Source of the DNA: CAWINH01 sp963837425
Lineage (GTDB): Bacteria; Chloroflexota; Limnocylindria; QHBO01
Direction: 5' to 3'
NCBI GenBank assembly: GCA_963837425.1
Contig: CAWINH010000006.1
Location: 62,001 to 126,000, forward strand
DNA: 64,000 bases
The stretch's first letter is position 1, and each line of letters begins with the position of its first letter. The translations under genes and the position numbers were made by a program. Below, one piece after another: positions 52,674 through 62,114 of the stretch. Under the pieces are notes generated by a model. That model saw only the letters and a list, made by a program, of their open reading frames with translations, did not search any database and was not told where the DNA came from.

Positions 52674-53674
52674 GCGCTGAGGCGCGTAACGCCGGCACTG
52701 CCCGGAATGGCGCGCTCGACATGCTGACCACCTCCGCCCGCCGCGGTGCATGGACCCTCGGCCTGCTCGGGCTCCTTGTCGCATTGCTCGTCTTCACGAA
52801 GGTCATCCAGCCGCGCTACGGCGTGGCCGGGATCCAGGGTCTCGCCATCTCCGTGCTGCCGCTGGCCCTTGCCGCGGTAGCGCAGGCGGTCGTCGTCATC
52901 GCCGGCGGGATTGACCTGTCGATCGGCTCGATGATGGCGCTCACCAGCGTGGTCGCCGCCACCATGATGAAGGGCCAGAGCGAGGAGTTCGCCATCCTGG
53001 TCGTCATCACCGTGCTGCTCCTGGGCCTCGCGCTGGGCGTGGTGAACGGCGGCCTCGTCGTCATCACCCGGGTGCCGGACATCGTCGTCACCCTCGCGAT
53101 GCTGTTCGTCTGGGCCGGCTGTGCCCTCCTGGTCCGGGCCGCGCCCGGCGGTGGCGCGGCGATGTGGCTGAAGGATCTCGTCAACGGCCCGCTTGGGATC
53201 GACTGGCTCCCGAAGGCGGCGATCGTCCTCGTGGCCGTGGTCGGTGCGATCTGGATCCCCGTTGCGCGCTCGAGGCTCGGCCTCTCGATCTACGCGGTCG
53301 GCAGCAGCCAGCTGGCGGCCTTCCGCAGCGGCGTGTCGATCGGCCGCACGAAGGTATTCGCCTACGCGCTCGCGGGCCTGTTCGCGGCGCTCGCCGGGCT
53401 GAGCCTCACCGCCAGTACCGGGATCGGAACGCCGGTCCCCGGGCCGTATACCCTGATGAGCGTCGCGGCGATCGTCCTGGGCGGCGTGAGCCTCGCCGGT
53501 GGGCGGGGCGGCGTCTTCGGACCGGTCGTCGCGGTCGTCGTCCTCCAGATGGTCCGCACCGACATGACCCTGCTCCACATCAACTCGAACCTCGCGATCG
53601 TGGCCCAGGGTGTAATCCTCATGGCGGTGGTCATGGTCGGCAGCCTCTTTGAGATCCGGCAGGCCCGTCTGTGA
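52670..53674 (+). CDS. Ribose-type ABC transporter permease 1
   Basis: 334 residues, about ten spans. BPD_transp_2 features: VIAGGIDLSIGSMMALTSVVAATMM, FRSGVSIGRTKVFAYALAGLFAALAGL (EAA-like loop), and AAIVLGGVSLAGGRGGVFGPVVAVVVL. N-terminal soluble tail of about 25 residues. Forms the membrane channel together with the next gene, with which it overlaps by 4 bases. Confidence 0.92.
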   Translation: MSAEARNAGTARNGALDMLTTSARRGAWTLGLLGLLVALLVFTKVIQPRYGVAGIQGLAISVLPLALAAVAQAVVVIAGGIDLSIGSMMALTSVVAATMMKGQSEEFAILVVITVLLLGLALGVVNGGLVVITRVPDIVVTLAMLFVWAGCALLVRAAPGGGAAMWLKDLVNGPLGIDWLPKAAIVLVAVVGAIWIPVARSRLGLSIYAVGSSQLAAFRSGVSIGRTKVFAYALAGLFAALAGLSLTASTGIGTPVPGPYTLMSVAAIVLGGVSLAGGRGGVFGPVVAVVVLQMVRTDMTLLHINSNLAIVAQGVILMAVVMVGSLFEIRQARL

Positions 53675-54642
53675 CCGCCATCACCGCCCCACGGTCCCGG
53701 ACCTCCCTGCTCCGCGACCGGCCGATCATCCCGCTGCTCGGCCTGCTCGTGATCCTGGTCGGCATCATCCAGGCCGCTCAGCCGGGCACGGTCACGCTCA
53801 ACTGGATCGGGGTCATCGTGCGTGCGTCGGTGCCGCTCGCGATCCTCGCCGGCTGCCAGACGCTGACGATGCTGACCGGCGGCATCGACCTGTCGGTCGG
53901 GACCGTGGCCTCGATGGCCGGGTTCGTGACAGCCACGCTCGTCCACAGCCCCGGCGGGTGGGTGCAGGGGATTGCCGTGGCGCTCATCGCGGCTGCACTC
54001 GCCGGGCTCGTCACCGGGATAGGCGTCGGCGTCTTCCGGGTGCACCCACTGATCATGACCCTCGGCATGAGCTTCGTCGTGCTGGGCCTGGCCAACGTCT
54101 GGCAGCTGCAGACGGTGCAGACCGGGGCGGGCGTGCCGGCCCAGCTGCGCTGGATCGGGGTCGGGACCTTCCTCGACGTCCTCCCCTACAGCCTGCTCGT
54201 CTTCGCGCCGCTGGCGCTCGTCATTCTCGTCGGCCTGCGGAGAACCGGGTACGGACGGCTGCTGTACGCGATCGGCGACAACCCGGTCGCGGCGCGGCTG
54301 GCGGGCGCGCGATCGTGGCAGGTCCTGATCATCCTCTACATCATCTCGGCGGTCATGGCCGCGGTCGCCGGGCTCCTCGTCTCCGGGCTCGGCAATACCG
54401 CGAGCGTGTCTCTCGTCGAGTCGTCGCTCCTCCCCTCGGTCGCTGCCGCGGTCATTGGAGGGACCTCGATCTTCGGCGGACGAGGCGGTTTCAGCGGCAC
54501 GATCGTCGGTGCGCTGATCCTGACGGTGCTGACCGCCCTGCTGACGATCCTCGGCCTGCCCGAACCGTTCCGCCAGGTCTTCTTCGGCTCGATCATCGTC
54601 GCGGTGGCCGCCGCCTATACCCGGGTGACCGGCGAAGCCTGA
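53671..54642 (+). CDS. Ribose-type ABC transporter permease 2
   Basis: 323 residues, about ten spans, same family: TMLTGGIDLSVGTVASMAGFVTATL, NPVAARLAGARSWQVLIILYIISAVMAAVAGLL, AAVIGGTSIFGGRGGFSGTIVGALIL. Two different RbsC-like permeases in one operon suggest a heterodimeric channel. Last gene of the rightward cluster; it ends 3 bases from the stop of the convergent creatininase gene with no terminator in between. Confidence 0.92.
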   Translation: MTAITAPRSRTSLLRDRPIIPLLGLLVILVGIIQAAQPGTVTLNWIGVIVRASVPLAILAGCQTLTMLTGGIDLSVGTVASMAGFVTATLVHSPGGWVQGIAVALIAAALAGLVTGIGVGVFRVHPLIMTLGMSFVVLGLANVWQLQTVQTGAGVPAQLRWIGVGTFLDVLPYSLLVFAPLALVILVGLRRTGYGRLLYAIGDNPVAARLAGARSWQVLIILYIISAVMAAVAGLLVSGLGNTASVSLVESSLLPSVAAAVIGGTSIFGGRGGFSGTIVGALILTVLTALLTILGLPEPFRQVFFGSIIVAVAAAYTRVTGEA

Positions 54643-54645
54643 ACC

Positions 54646-55434
54646 TCACCGATCCGGCATCGCGGTGAAGGTGCGCTCGATATCGTCGAGCATGCGGAGG
54701 GTCGCGCGGGTGACGACCTCGAGGTAGCGCTCCCCGAACTCGGCGGTCGAATCGCGCGCGTCGCCCCAGGTGCCCGACACCGTTGCGCGGTACACCGATC
54801 CCGGCGACGAGAAGAAGAAGGCGGTGTGGACGGCGGCCTGGTTCGTGACCTCGGGGAACGGCGGCATCTCCGCGTTCGCGGCGTCCATGTCGACGAGCGA
54901 CGGGTTGATCGCGAGCACGGCCGAGGTCTCCCCCTTGTTGGCATGGAGCCCGTTCGACGGATCGAAGAACTCGACCGCCTCCTCGGCGCTCATCGCGTCC
55001 CAGTAGTTGATCGGGAAGGCGCGGACACCGGCGGGCAGGCGGTCGCCGACCGCGGCGCACGCGTACGCGATCGCGTACGTGTTGTCGTAATGGCCGTTCA
55101 GGAAGACGATGCGGCGAAAGCCGATGCCGGCGAACTGCAGGCAGAGGTCCTCGAGCAGGGCCATGAACGTCGAGATCCGGACGTGGACGACGCCGGTGAA
55201 GCCGACGTGCGGGTACGAGAGCCCATACGCGACCGGAGGCGCCACGACGGCCCCCGCGTCCGGCGCGACACGCCGCGCGACCTCCTGGGGTATGAGCACG
55301 TCGCTGGCCAGGGGCCCGTGCGGTCCGTGCTGCTCTGTCGAGCCGACCGGCACCACGACCGTGTGGTGATCACGGAGGAAGGCCTCTACCTCGCGGTTGG
55401 TCATCTCACCCAGGAACACTGTCGGCGGCTTCAT
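54646..55434 (-). CDS. Creatininase-family amidohydrolase
   Basis: 262 residues. Metal site of the family: STEQHGPHGPLASD (Glu34, His36, Asp45), NGHYDN (His115) and NKGETSAVL (Glu169), at spacing typical for creatininase. Related enzymes open cyclic amides and other small amide rings (for example MftE, FAPy deformylase); creatinine itself is unlikely without creatinase here. Last gene of the LacI-led operon, 22 bases behind the FAH gene. Confidence 0.85.
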   Translation of the reverse strand: MKPPTVFLGEMTNREVEAFLRDHHTVVVPVGSTEQHGPHGPLASDVLIPQEVARRVAPDAGAVVAPPVAYGLSYPHVGFTGVVHVRISTFMALLEDLCLQFAGIGFRRIVFLNGHYDNTYAIAYACAAVGDRLPAGVRAFPINYWDAMSAEEAVEFFDPSNGLHANKGETSAVLAINPSLVDMDAANAEMPPFPEVTNQAAVHTAFFFSSPGSVYRATVSGTWGDARDSTAEFGERYLEVVTRATLRMLDDIERTFTAMPDR

Positions 55435-55456
55435 GGCGATCTCCTTTGCGTCTTGC

Positions 55457-56257
55457 TCAGCCGATGGGGTTGGTCAACTCGCCGATGCCCTCGATCGACG
55501 CCGTCATCACGTCGCCGGCCTGGAGGTAACGCCCGGCATCGGGCCCGATCCTCACCGGCGTGCCGGTCGCGATGAGGTCGCCGGGGCGAAGCGTGATGTG
55601 GGCGCCGAGATAGGCGATGACGTCGGCCGGCGCCGCGCGCATCTCCGACGTCCGGCCGTCCTGGACCGTGACGCCGTTCACCGTGAATCGAAGGCGGAGG
55701 TCGCCCGGATCCAGCTCGTCGGCGGTGACGATCCACGGGCCGACCGGGCAGAACCCGGGCATCGACTTTCCGAGCAGCCACTGGTCGCCGTCCAGCCACG
55801 GATCGGACGACGTCACGTCGTTGACGATCGTATAGCCGAAGATCGAGCCGGCGGCGCCCATGACCACGCCGAGCTCGCACTCGCCCTGGACGTGGGCCGT
55901 CAGCGAGCGATCCCACACGACGAGCGCCCCGGGGCCGGTCACCGACGATGCGGCCTTGCCGTACACGAGCGGCCGTTCGGGTGGGCGCTCCCCCGGTCGT
56001 GCCGGGTCGCGATAGTTCAGCCCGACGGTGTAGATCGCTCCGGGATCGGCGACCGCCGGGCCCAGGCGGGCCTCGTCGAGCCGCCGGCGCGCGTGCTCGG
56101 GTTGCGCATCGGCCCAGGCCGCGATGCGCGTGAGCGCCTTCGGGCCTTCGGCCGCAATGGCGCGGAGTGTCTCGCCCGGAGCGAGCGGCAGGATGCGCTC
56201 GTCAGCGATCAGCGCGACCCGGGCACCGTCCGTCTCCACGATCGACGCCAGGCGCAT
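55457..56257 (-). CDS. Fumarylacetoacetate hydrolase-family protein
   Basis: 266 residues. FAH fold: YTVGLNYRDPARP, LVYGKAASSVTGPG, metal ligands in HVQGECELGVVMG (E-x-E) and Asp in VNDVTSSDPW, GKSMPGFCPVGPWIV, and LRPGDLIATGTPVRIG. Members hydrolyse or decarboxylate beta-diketo acids and acylpyruvates at the end of aromatic or sugar-acid breakdown. Its place after a CoA-dependent set fits a final C-C cleavage step. Confidence 0.88.
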   Translation of the reverse strand: MRLASIVETDGARVALIADERILPLAPGETLRAIAAEGPKALTRIAAWADAQPEHARRRLDEARLGPAVADPGAIYTVGLNYRDPARPGERPPERPLVYGKAASSVTGPGALVVWDRSLTAHVQGECELGVVMGAAGSIFGYTIVNDVTSSDPWLDGDQWLLGKSMPGFCPVGPWIVTADELDPGDLRLRFTVNGVTVQDGRTSEMRAAPADVIAYLGAHITLRPGDLIATGTPVRIGPDAGRYLQAGDVMTASIEGIGELTNPIG

Positions 56258-56260
56258 CGC

Positions 56261-57118
56261 TCAGGCCCCGAGCGACGGATCCGCGAACAGGGGAGCGGCC
56301 GCGGCGCGCATGACGTCGGCCATCCCGCCCACGCCCGTCCAGCGTTCGAAGGCGACCACCGCCTGGCCGATGAGCATCTCTGACCCGTTCGCCGCGCGGA
56401 GCCCCCGGGCTCGGGCGGCGCGCAGCAGCGGTGTCTCGGCGGGCACGTACACGAGGTCGAACACCGTGGCCTGCGGGGGCAGTCCGGCAACGTCGATGAG
56501 GGAGCCCGGCGCGAGCATGCCGACGGTCGTCGCGTTCACCGCCAGGTCCGCCGAACGGAGCGCAGCTCCGAATCCGGGATCGTCGAGCGCCACCGCGGAG
56601 ACCGACCCCACTCCGACCCCGGCGAAGCGATCAGCGAGCGCGGCGGCCGCGGCGAGCGTCCGGTTCCCGATCGTGACCCGACGCGCCCCCGCGCTGAGGC
56701 AGGCGAAGACCACGGCGTGGGCCGCACCGCCGGCACCGGCGACGACGACCTCCGCATCGGCCAGGGAGCGTCCCATCGCCAGCTCGACGCCGGTGCGGAA
56801 GCCGGGAGCGTCGCTGTTGAAGCCGATGAGCCGGCCCGACGGCGCGCGCACGACGTTGTTCACGGCGCCGATCGTGGCCGCGTCGGGATCGACCTCGTCG
56901 CAGAGGCGCGCGACGAGCGGCTTGTAGGGGGCCGTGACGCCGAGGCCCAGCCAGTCGGCGCCGTGCGCCGCGTCCACCGCGGCGGGGACCGCATCGGGCT
57001 CGAGCTCGAGCAGCTCGTAGCGGGCGTCGATGCCGGCGGCCTCGAAGGCCGCGTTGTGCATGACCACCGAGTGGCGCCGCTTCAGCGGCTTGCCGAGCAG
57101 GGCGATCCGCCGGGTCAT
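56261..57118 (-). CDS. Shikimate/quinate dehydrogenase-like (AroE family), probably catabolic
   Basis: 285 residues. AroE fold: LGVTAPYKPLVARLCDEVDPDAATIGAVNNVV with catalytic Lys66, FNSDAPGFRTG with Asp103, and the nucleotide loop VVAGAGGAAHAVVFACL. The shikimate-carboxylate motif, usually HSxSP, is HSVVM here, so the second Ser is missing and the substrate may differ. Co-transcribed with degradative genes (4-nt overlap with the LLM gene), unlike biosynthetic aroE; quinate or a related alicyclic acid is a guess. Confidence 0.8.
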   Translation of the reverse strand: MTRRIALLGKPLKRRHSVVMHNAAFEAAGIDARYELLELEPDAVPAAVDAAHGADWLGLGVTAPYKPLVARLCDEVDPDAATIGAVNNVVRAPSGRLIGFNSDAPGFRTGVELAMGRSLADAEVVVAGAGGAAHAVVFACLSAGARRVTIGNRTLAAAAALADRFAGVGVGSVSAVALDDPGFGAALRSADLAVNATTVGMLAPGSLIDVAGLPPQATVFDLVYVPAETPLLRAARARGLRAANGSEMLIGQAVVAFERWTGVGGMADVMRAAAAPLFADPSLGA

Positions 57119-58122
57119 GAGAACCGAAGGTTGGGGATGATCTCGTCCACCCAGCCCCGGAGCTGGGCAGGATCGGGCGTCATCGTGTGGAGCATGAAGT
57201 ACTCGACGCCGGCGTCGATGCGACGCTGGAGCGAGGCGATCACCTCATCGGGCGTGCCGAACAGGTAGACCGACTCGAGGTAATCCGGCCCGCGCTCCGA
57301 GCTCATCACCCGCAGGAAGGCGCGGTGCTGCTCCTCGCGTGCCTTCGCCGCATCATTCGTCATCACCAGGTGCAGGAAGTTCTCGTGCGCAACGACGCAC
57401 TCGGCAGGATCGCGGCCGTGCTCCCGGAAGTAGTCCTGCAGCTCGGCCCAGTCCCGGGCGATGTCGTCGGGCGGACAGGTCGGGCGCGGAATCCAGCCGT
57501 CGGAGCGCAGCGTCCGCGCCTTCACCGCCTCGACGAAGCGTGGCAGGTCGGGTGATTTCGGGTCCGCCAGCTGTGATCCGCCGCCAATCCAGATCTCCGG
57601 GCGCCGCGACGCGGCGGGCTCGATGAACACCTCGTCCACCGCGTAGTAGCGGCCGTGGTAGGTCAACGTCCGACCCTCGAGCAGCGGCACGACGATGTCG
57701 AGGATCTCGTCGCTCCGCTTTCCGCGCTCGGACTTGCGCACGCCAATCGCCGCGTACTCCGCCTCGTTCCAGCCGACGCCGGCGCCGAGGATCACCCGAT
57801 TCTCTGAGAGGAACTGCAGGGTCGCGAGCTCCTTCGCGAGCAGCACCGGGTTTCGCAGGGGGAGGATCAGGATCGAGGTGCCCAGCCGCAGCCGCTCGGT
57901 CACTCCCGCTGCGACGGCGAGTGCGGTGAGCGGTTCGAGGAACGAGACCGAGTAGAAGCGCTTCGCCGCCAGGAGGTGGTCGGTGACGAACAGTGAGTCG
58001 AAGCCCAGCTCCTCCACCGACCGGGCGAACTCCCGAATGCCACGCGCACGCTCGGCACCGTCTCCGGCCCAGATGTAGGAGGGCAGGAAGACCCCGAACC
58101 TTCGAGTCTCACTCATGCTCAA
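57115..58122 (-). CDS. LLM-class flavin-dependent oxidoreductase
   Basis: 335 residues (MSMSETRRFGVFLPSYIWAG). Core: ELGFDSLFVTDHLLAAKRFY, LRLGTSILILPLRNPVLLAKELATLQFLSENRVILGAGVGWNEAEYAAIGV, and FLHLVMTN, VYLFGTPDEVIASLQRRIDAGVEYFMLHTM. Longer and clearly different from the enzyme at 10771-11691. In this operon it would perform a hydroxylation, ring oxidation or F420-linked dehydrogenation. 4-nt overlaps on both sides. Confidence 0.87.
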   Translation of the reverse strand: MSMSETRRFGVFLPSYIWAGDGAERARGIREFARSVEELGFDSLFVTDHLLAAKRFYSVSFLEPLTALAVAAGVTERLRLGTSILILPLRNPVLLAKELATLQFLSENRVILGAGVGWNEAEYAAIGVRKSERGKRSDEILDIVVPLLEGRTLTYHGRYYAVDEVFIEPAASRRPEIWIGGGSQLADPKSPDLPRFVEAVKARTLRSDGWIPRPTCPPDDIARDWAELQDYFREHGRDPAECVVAHENFLHLVMTNDAAKAREEQHRAFLRVMSSERGPDYLESVYLFGTPDEVIASLQRRIDAGVEYFMLHTMTPDPAQLRGWVDEIIPNLRFS

Positions 58123-58892
58123 CGGCCGTGGTACTCGGGATCGCGCTTTCCGAAGAACGCGTCGGCTCCCTCGAGCATGTCGTCGCTGGCGAAGACCCGT
58201 TCCGACGCATCGAGCTCCGCGGCCAGTCCGGCATCGAGATCGAGGTCCGCGCCCGCGTCGATCAGGCGTTTCGCCTCCCGCACCGCGAGCGGGCCGCGGG
58301 CGGCGATCTCGGCCGCCGCCTCGTCCGCCGCCCTCCGCGCGTGACCGGCCGCCACGACCCGGTTCACGAGGCCCATCCGCTCCGCCTCGTCGGCATCGAT
58401 GACCCGGCCGCTCAGGATCAGCTCCTTGGCCCGTGCCGGGCCCACGACCCGCGGCAGCCGCTGCGTCCCGCCGGCCCCGGGCACGACCGCCAGGCGCACC
58501 TCCGGCATCCCGAGGCGCGCGCGGGCCGACGCGATCCGCAGGTCACAGCACAGCGCAAGCTCCAGGCCACCGCCCAGCGCGTCGCCCTCGATCGCCGCGA
58601 TGGTCGGTATCGGGAGCTCGGCCAGCTCGGTGAAGACGACCCCTTCGAGCGCCAATCGTTCGCGACCGCCAGGACCACGCTGGGCCGAGAACTCCCCGAT
58701 GTGAGAACCCGCGCAGAACGCTCGCTCCCCGCGGCCGGTGACGACCACGGCCCGCACCTCGTCCGCCGACCGGAGCGTGGCGAGTGCCGCGCGCAGCTGC
58801 TCGGCGAGCTCCCGGGTCACGAGGTTCAGCGGCGGGTTGGCGAGCTCGAGATGCGCGACGCGGCCGAGCTCGAGGGAGATGAGCGCACTCAT
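58119..58892 (-). CDS. Enoyl-CoA hydratase/isomerase
   Basis: 257 residues of the crotonase fold. Oxyanion-hole segments FCAGSHIGEFSAQ and IEGDALGGGLELALCCDLRIA; both hydratase glutamates are in place, Glu111 in GGLELALCCD and Glu131 in MPEVRLAVVPGAGGTQRLPR. Hydrates a 2-enoyl-CoA made from the acid activated by the CoA-transferase gene next to it; the SDR at 60445 would oxidise the product. Confidence 0.9.
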   Translation of the reverse strand: MSALISLELGRVAHLELANPPLNLVTRELAEQLRAALATLRSADEVRAVVVTGRGERAFCAGSHIGEFSAQRGPGGRERLALEGVVFTELAELPIPTIAAIEGDALGGGLELALCCDLRIASARARLGMPEVRLAVVPGAGGTQRLPRVVGPARAKELILSGRVIDADEAERMGLVNRVVAAGHARRAADEAAAEIAARGPLAVREAKRLIDAGADLDLDAGLAAELDASERVFASDDMLEGADAFFGKRDPEYHGR

Positions 58893-60448
58893 GGCCTGGC
58901 CCCGAAATCGGCGGCCAGCCCCATGGGCCCGGTGGCATACAGCCGGCGGTCCATCGTGCGCAGATCATCGGCGACCCGCGGCCGGAAGCCCATCTGGCCC
59001 AGGACGTCCCGATCCAGGTCGACGCCGGGAGCGACCTCGGTCACCACCAGGCCGTCATCTGCGAGGGCCAGGACCGCTCGCTCGGTGACGTACCGCACCT
59101 CCTGCCCGCGCTCCCGGGCCAGGCGACCGCTGAACGAAATCTCGCGGACGCGCGGCACGAACTTCCGCAGGCTCCCCTCCCTGACGATCCGAACTCCGTC
59201 GAGGATCTCGAGCTCGAGGCCCTGCGCCGTGAGGGTGCCAACGAAGCAGATCTTGCCGGTGCGGGCACTGATGTTCGGGAAGCCGCCCGGCCCGCGGACG
59301 CGCCCGGAGAAGGCGTGGACGTTGACGTTGCCCTCCGCGTCCACCTCGGCGAAGGAGAGGCTCGCGACATCGAGCCCGCCGCCGTCGTAGAAGTCGAACA
59401 TCGACGGCTGTTCGATCATCGCCTGGTAGTTGAACCCGGCTCCGCCCTCATTGCCGGCCACGGGCACGCCGCCGAAGATGCCCTGCTCCACGGTGAGGAC
59501 CAGCTGGTCGGTGATCCCCTCCTCCCATGCCACCCGCCCAATGAGCTGGCTGATCCCGAAGCCGAGGTTGCAGATCGCTCCCGGCGGAAATTCGAGCAGC
59601 GAGCGGCGCGCGATGATCTTGCGGACGTCGAGCGGGAGCGGAGGCTCGTCGGTCACGGGCCGGCGGAGGGCACCGGCGTAGTACGGCGAGTCCCGGGTGG
59701 CGTACGTCTGCCACTGCTCGGCGTCGACGTACAGATAGTCGATGAGCGCGCCGGGCACCTTCACCTCGCGCATCGCGAGGGAACCCCGCCGCGCGAGGCG
59801 GCGAACCTGCGCGATCACCTTCCCGCCGCTGTTGTGCGCGGCCATGGCCATCGCGAGCATCTCCCCCTGGACCGCTTCGCCCTCCATCGTCAGGTTGCCG
59901 TCCTCGTCCGCCGTCGTGCCGCGGATGACGGCCACGTCGATCGGGAACGCGTGAAACAGCAGCCACTCGCGCCCCCGGAGGTTGACGAGCTCGACGAGAT
60001 CCTCCGTGGTCGCCGCGTTCTGCTTCCCGCCGGTCTGGCGTGGGTCGACGTAGGTCCCCAGCCCGACCCCGGTGACGAGGCCGGGCCGCCCGGCCGCGAT
60101 CTCGCGGGTCAGCTGCGAGAGGACGCCCTGCGGGAACGAGTACGCCTCGATCTCGTTCGCCTCCACGAGCGCCCCGAGGCGCGGTTCGTTGCCGATGTTG
60201 CTGCCGATCGTCCGCCGCTGGAGGCCTCGCAGCGCGAGCTGCGAGAAGCCGCGATCGGCGAAGTCGCCAATCCCCACCACCCGCACCGTGGTGAGGTCGC
60301 GCGGTCGACCCTCGGCGCTGAAGACGGCTGCGAGCTCGTCGATGAACCGCTGCGGGACCGCGTGGCCCGCCCCGGATCCCCCGATCAGCAGCGTTGACCC
60401 ATCCGGGACCAGGCGGACCGCGTCGCGAACGTCGATCACCTCGGTCAC
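58889..60448 (-). CDS. Acyl-CoA:acid CoA-transferase (fused alpha/beta, YdiF/Pct type)
   Basis: 519 residues, both halves in one chain. N-terminal half: VRLVPDGSTLLIGGSGAGHAVPQRFIDELAAVF and FPQGVLSQLTREIAAGRPGLVTGVGLGTYVDPRQTGGK. C-terminal half: catalytic Glu in VLTVEQGIFGGVPVAG. Moves CoA between a carboxylic acid and an acyl-CoA by a glutamyl-CoA intermediate, so it is the probable activating step of this operon. Confidence 0.9.
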   Translation of the reverse strand: MTEVIDVRDAVRLVPDGSTLLIGGSGAGHAVPQRFIDELAAVFSAEGRPRDLTTVRVVGIGDFADRGFSQLALRGLQRRTIGSNIGNEPRLGALVEANEIEAYSFPQGVLSQLTREIAAGRPGLVTGVGLGTYVDPRQTGGKQNAATTEDLVELVNLRGREWLLFHAFPIDVAVIRGTTADEDGNLTMEGEAVQGEMLAMAMAAHNSGGKVIAQVRRLARRGSLAMREVKVPGALIDYLYVDAEQWQTYATRDSPYYAGALRRPVTDEPPLPLDVRKIIARRSLLEFPPGAICNLGFGISQLIGRVAWEEGITDQLVLTVEQGIFGGVPVAGNEGGAGFNYQAMIEQPSMFDFYDGGGLDVASLSFAEVDAEGNVNVHAFSGRVRGPGGFPNISARTGKICFVGTLTAQGLELEILDGVRIVREGSLRKFVPRVREISFSGRLARERGQEVRYVTERAVLALADDGLVVTEVAPGVDLDRDVLGQMGFRPRVADDLRTMDRRLYATGPMGLAADFGARP

Positions 60449-61200
60449 GGCATGAGGCCGCCGCCGTTCGGGTGGAGCGTCTGGCCCAGGAACAGCGCGG
60501 AGCGGTCGGAGAGGAGGAAGATCACCGCCTCCGCCACCTCATCGGCCCGCCCGAACCGTCCGAGCGGCATGCCGGCCAGGCGTCTGCGGCCCTCCTGGCT
60601 GTCGGCGAGCTCGGTCGTCATCTCGGTGAGCGTGAAACCGGGGGCGACGGCGTTCACCCGGATCCCGTGGGGGCCGAACTCCTGGGCGAGGGCCCGGGTC
60701 AGGCCAATCAGCCCCGCCTTGGCAGCGCTGTAGGCGGCGGTCTCCGCGACCCCGATCTGGGCCAGGCGAGAGGCGACGTTCACGATCGTGCCGGTTCCGC
60801 GTTCGACCATGGACGGGAGGACGGCGCGGCAGGTATGGAAGGCGCCCGTCAGATCGGTCCGCAGCACCGCCTCCCACTCGACGGGCTCGATTTCGAGGAA
60901 GGGACCGACCTGGGTGCGCCCCGCGTTGTTGACGAGCGCGTCCACGCGACCGAAGCGGGCGATCACCCGCTCCACGAGCTCCTCCGCCTGCGCGCCGTCG
61001 GCGATGTCGGCGGCGAACGGCTCGGCCTCAACACCGGCCGCGCGTGCCGCCTCGGCCACCCGACGCGCCGCGTCGGCAGAGTGATGGTAGTGAACCGCCA
61101 CCGCCGCGCCCTCGGCGGCCGCCGCCGCCACCACCGCCGCACCGATACCCCGGCTGCTGCCGGTCACCAGCACCACGCGTCCGGCCAGCCCGTCGCCCAT
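60445..61200 (-). CDS. SDR-family oxidoreductase (FabG-like)
   Basis: 251 residues. Cofactor loop TGSSRGIGAAVV, ADIADGAQ, NNAGRT, Ser in NVASRLAQ (Ser of the VNVAS motif), YSAAKAGLIGLTRALAQEFGPHGIRVNAVAPGF and C-terminal FLGQTLHPNGGG. Likely 3-hydroxyacyl-CoA or beta-hydroxy acid dehydrogenase following the enoyl-CoA hydratase. Stop overlaps the CoA-transferase start by 4 bases; start abuts the aldolase stop. Confidence 0.88.
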   Translation of the reverse strand: MGDGLAGRVVLVTGSSRGIGAAVVAAAAAEGAAVAVHYHHSADAARRVAEAARAAGVEAEPFAADIADGAQAEELVERVIARFGRVDALVNNAGRTQVGPFLEIEPVEWEAVLRTDLTGAFHTCRAVLPSMVERGTGTIVNVASRLAQIGVAETAAYSAAKAGLIGLTRALAQEFGPHGIRVNAVAPGFTLTEMTTELADSQEGRRRLAGMPLGRFGRADEVAEAVIFLLSDRSALFLGQTLHPNGGGLMP

Positions 61201-62114
61201 CAGGTGAGGCCGGCCGCGGCCAGTGCCGCCGCGATGCGGTCCGCATCCGTGCCGGCCGCGGGCAGAAGGGGCGGGCGCATGACCGTGCTCTCGATGACGC
61301 CGAGCTGGCGGAGCGCCAGCTTCGTGCGGGCCCGGTAGTCGCGGACCGGCTGTGCGTAGACGGCCTCCTCAAGCGGCCGGATCCGCTCCCAGATATCAAG
61401 CGCATCGGCCCAGCGCGCCTCGCAGGTGAGCCTGTACATCTCGACCTGGAGCTCGGTCGCCAGCGTGCCGAACCCGATCAGGGCCCCCTCGGCACCCATC
61501 ACGAACGACTCGTAGACGAAGTTGTCGTTGCCGGTGAGGAGGTCGATGGGTCGCTCGAGGCGCTCGATCATCCGCCGCGTGGCGAGATAGAGGCGCGCGT
61601 CGAAGGAGGCCTCCTTCATGGCCACCACGCTGTCGATGGCCGCGATCCGGCGCAGCGTCTCCTCGGAGAAGATCACGCCGCCGAGCGCCGGCTGGAGCTG
61701 GAACGCGATCAAAGGGAGGCCGCAGCCGGCGGCCACCGCCTCGTGATACGCGACGGGCAGCGCCGGGTCGAGCGGCGTGCCCTGGTAGGCGGGGATCGGG
61801 AAGACGAGCAGGCCGGCGGCCCCCGCCTGCTCGGCGCGCTTCGCCTCGTCGACAGCCTGCGCGGTGAACGTCGCGGAGAGGCCGGCCACGATCGGGATCG
61901 GGCCCGCCTCCTCGACCGCGACCCGCAGCACCCGCTCCCGCTCGTCGGGCCACAGGTGCGGACCCTCGCCGGTGTCGGCGTTGATCGCGAGCGCCACCGG
62001 GCCCTGGGGCAGGAGCCATTCGAGATAGCGGCGGTAGGCCGACTCGTCGAACCGGTCATCGGCATCCAGGGTGATGACGCAGGCGGGGACGATGCCGCGC
62101 AGGTTGAGGGTCAT
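61200..62114 (-). CDS. DapA/NanA-superfamily lyase, not classical DHDPS
   Basis: 304 residues of the class I aldolase barrel. Schiff-base Lys167 in SVVAMKEASFD; N-terminal RGIVPACVITLDADDRFDESAYRRYLEWLL; GEGPHLWPDERERVLRVAVEEA. The DHDPS tyrosine (as in YNVP) is replaced by IAFQLQP, and the first motif is NADTGEGPHL, so dihydrodipicolinate synthesis is unlikely. Fits a 2-keto acid aldolase or dehydratase. Overlaps the lacI-type gene stop by 4 bases. Confidence 0.82.
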   Translation of the reverse strand: MTLNLRGIVPACVITLDADDRFDESAYRRYLEWLLPQGPVALAINADTGEGPHLWPDERERVLRVAVEEAGPIPIVAGLSATFTAQAVDEAKRAEQAGAAGLLVFPIPAYQGTPLDPALPVAYHEAVAAGCGLPLIAFQLQPALGGVIFSEETLRRIAAIDSVVAMKEASFDARLYLATRRMIERLERPIDLLTGNDNFVYESFVMGAEGALIGFGTLATELQVEMYRLTCEARWADALDIWERIRPLEEAVYAQPVRDYRARTKLALRQLGVIESTVMRPPLLPAAGTDADRIAAALAAAGLT

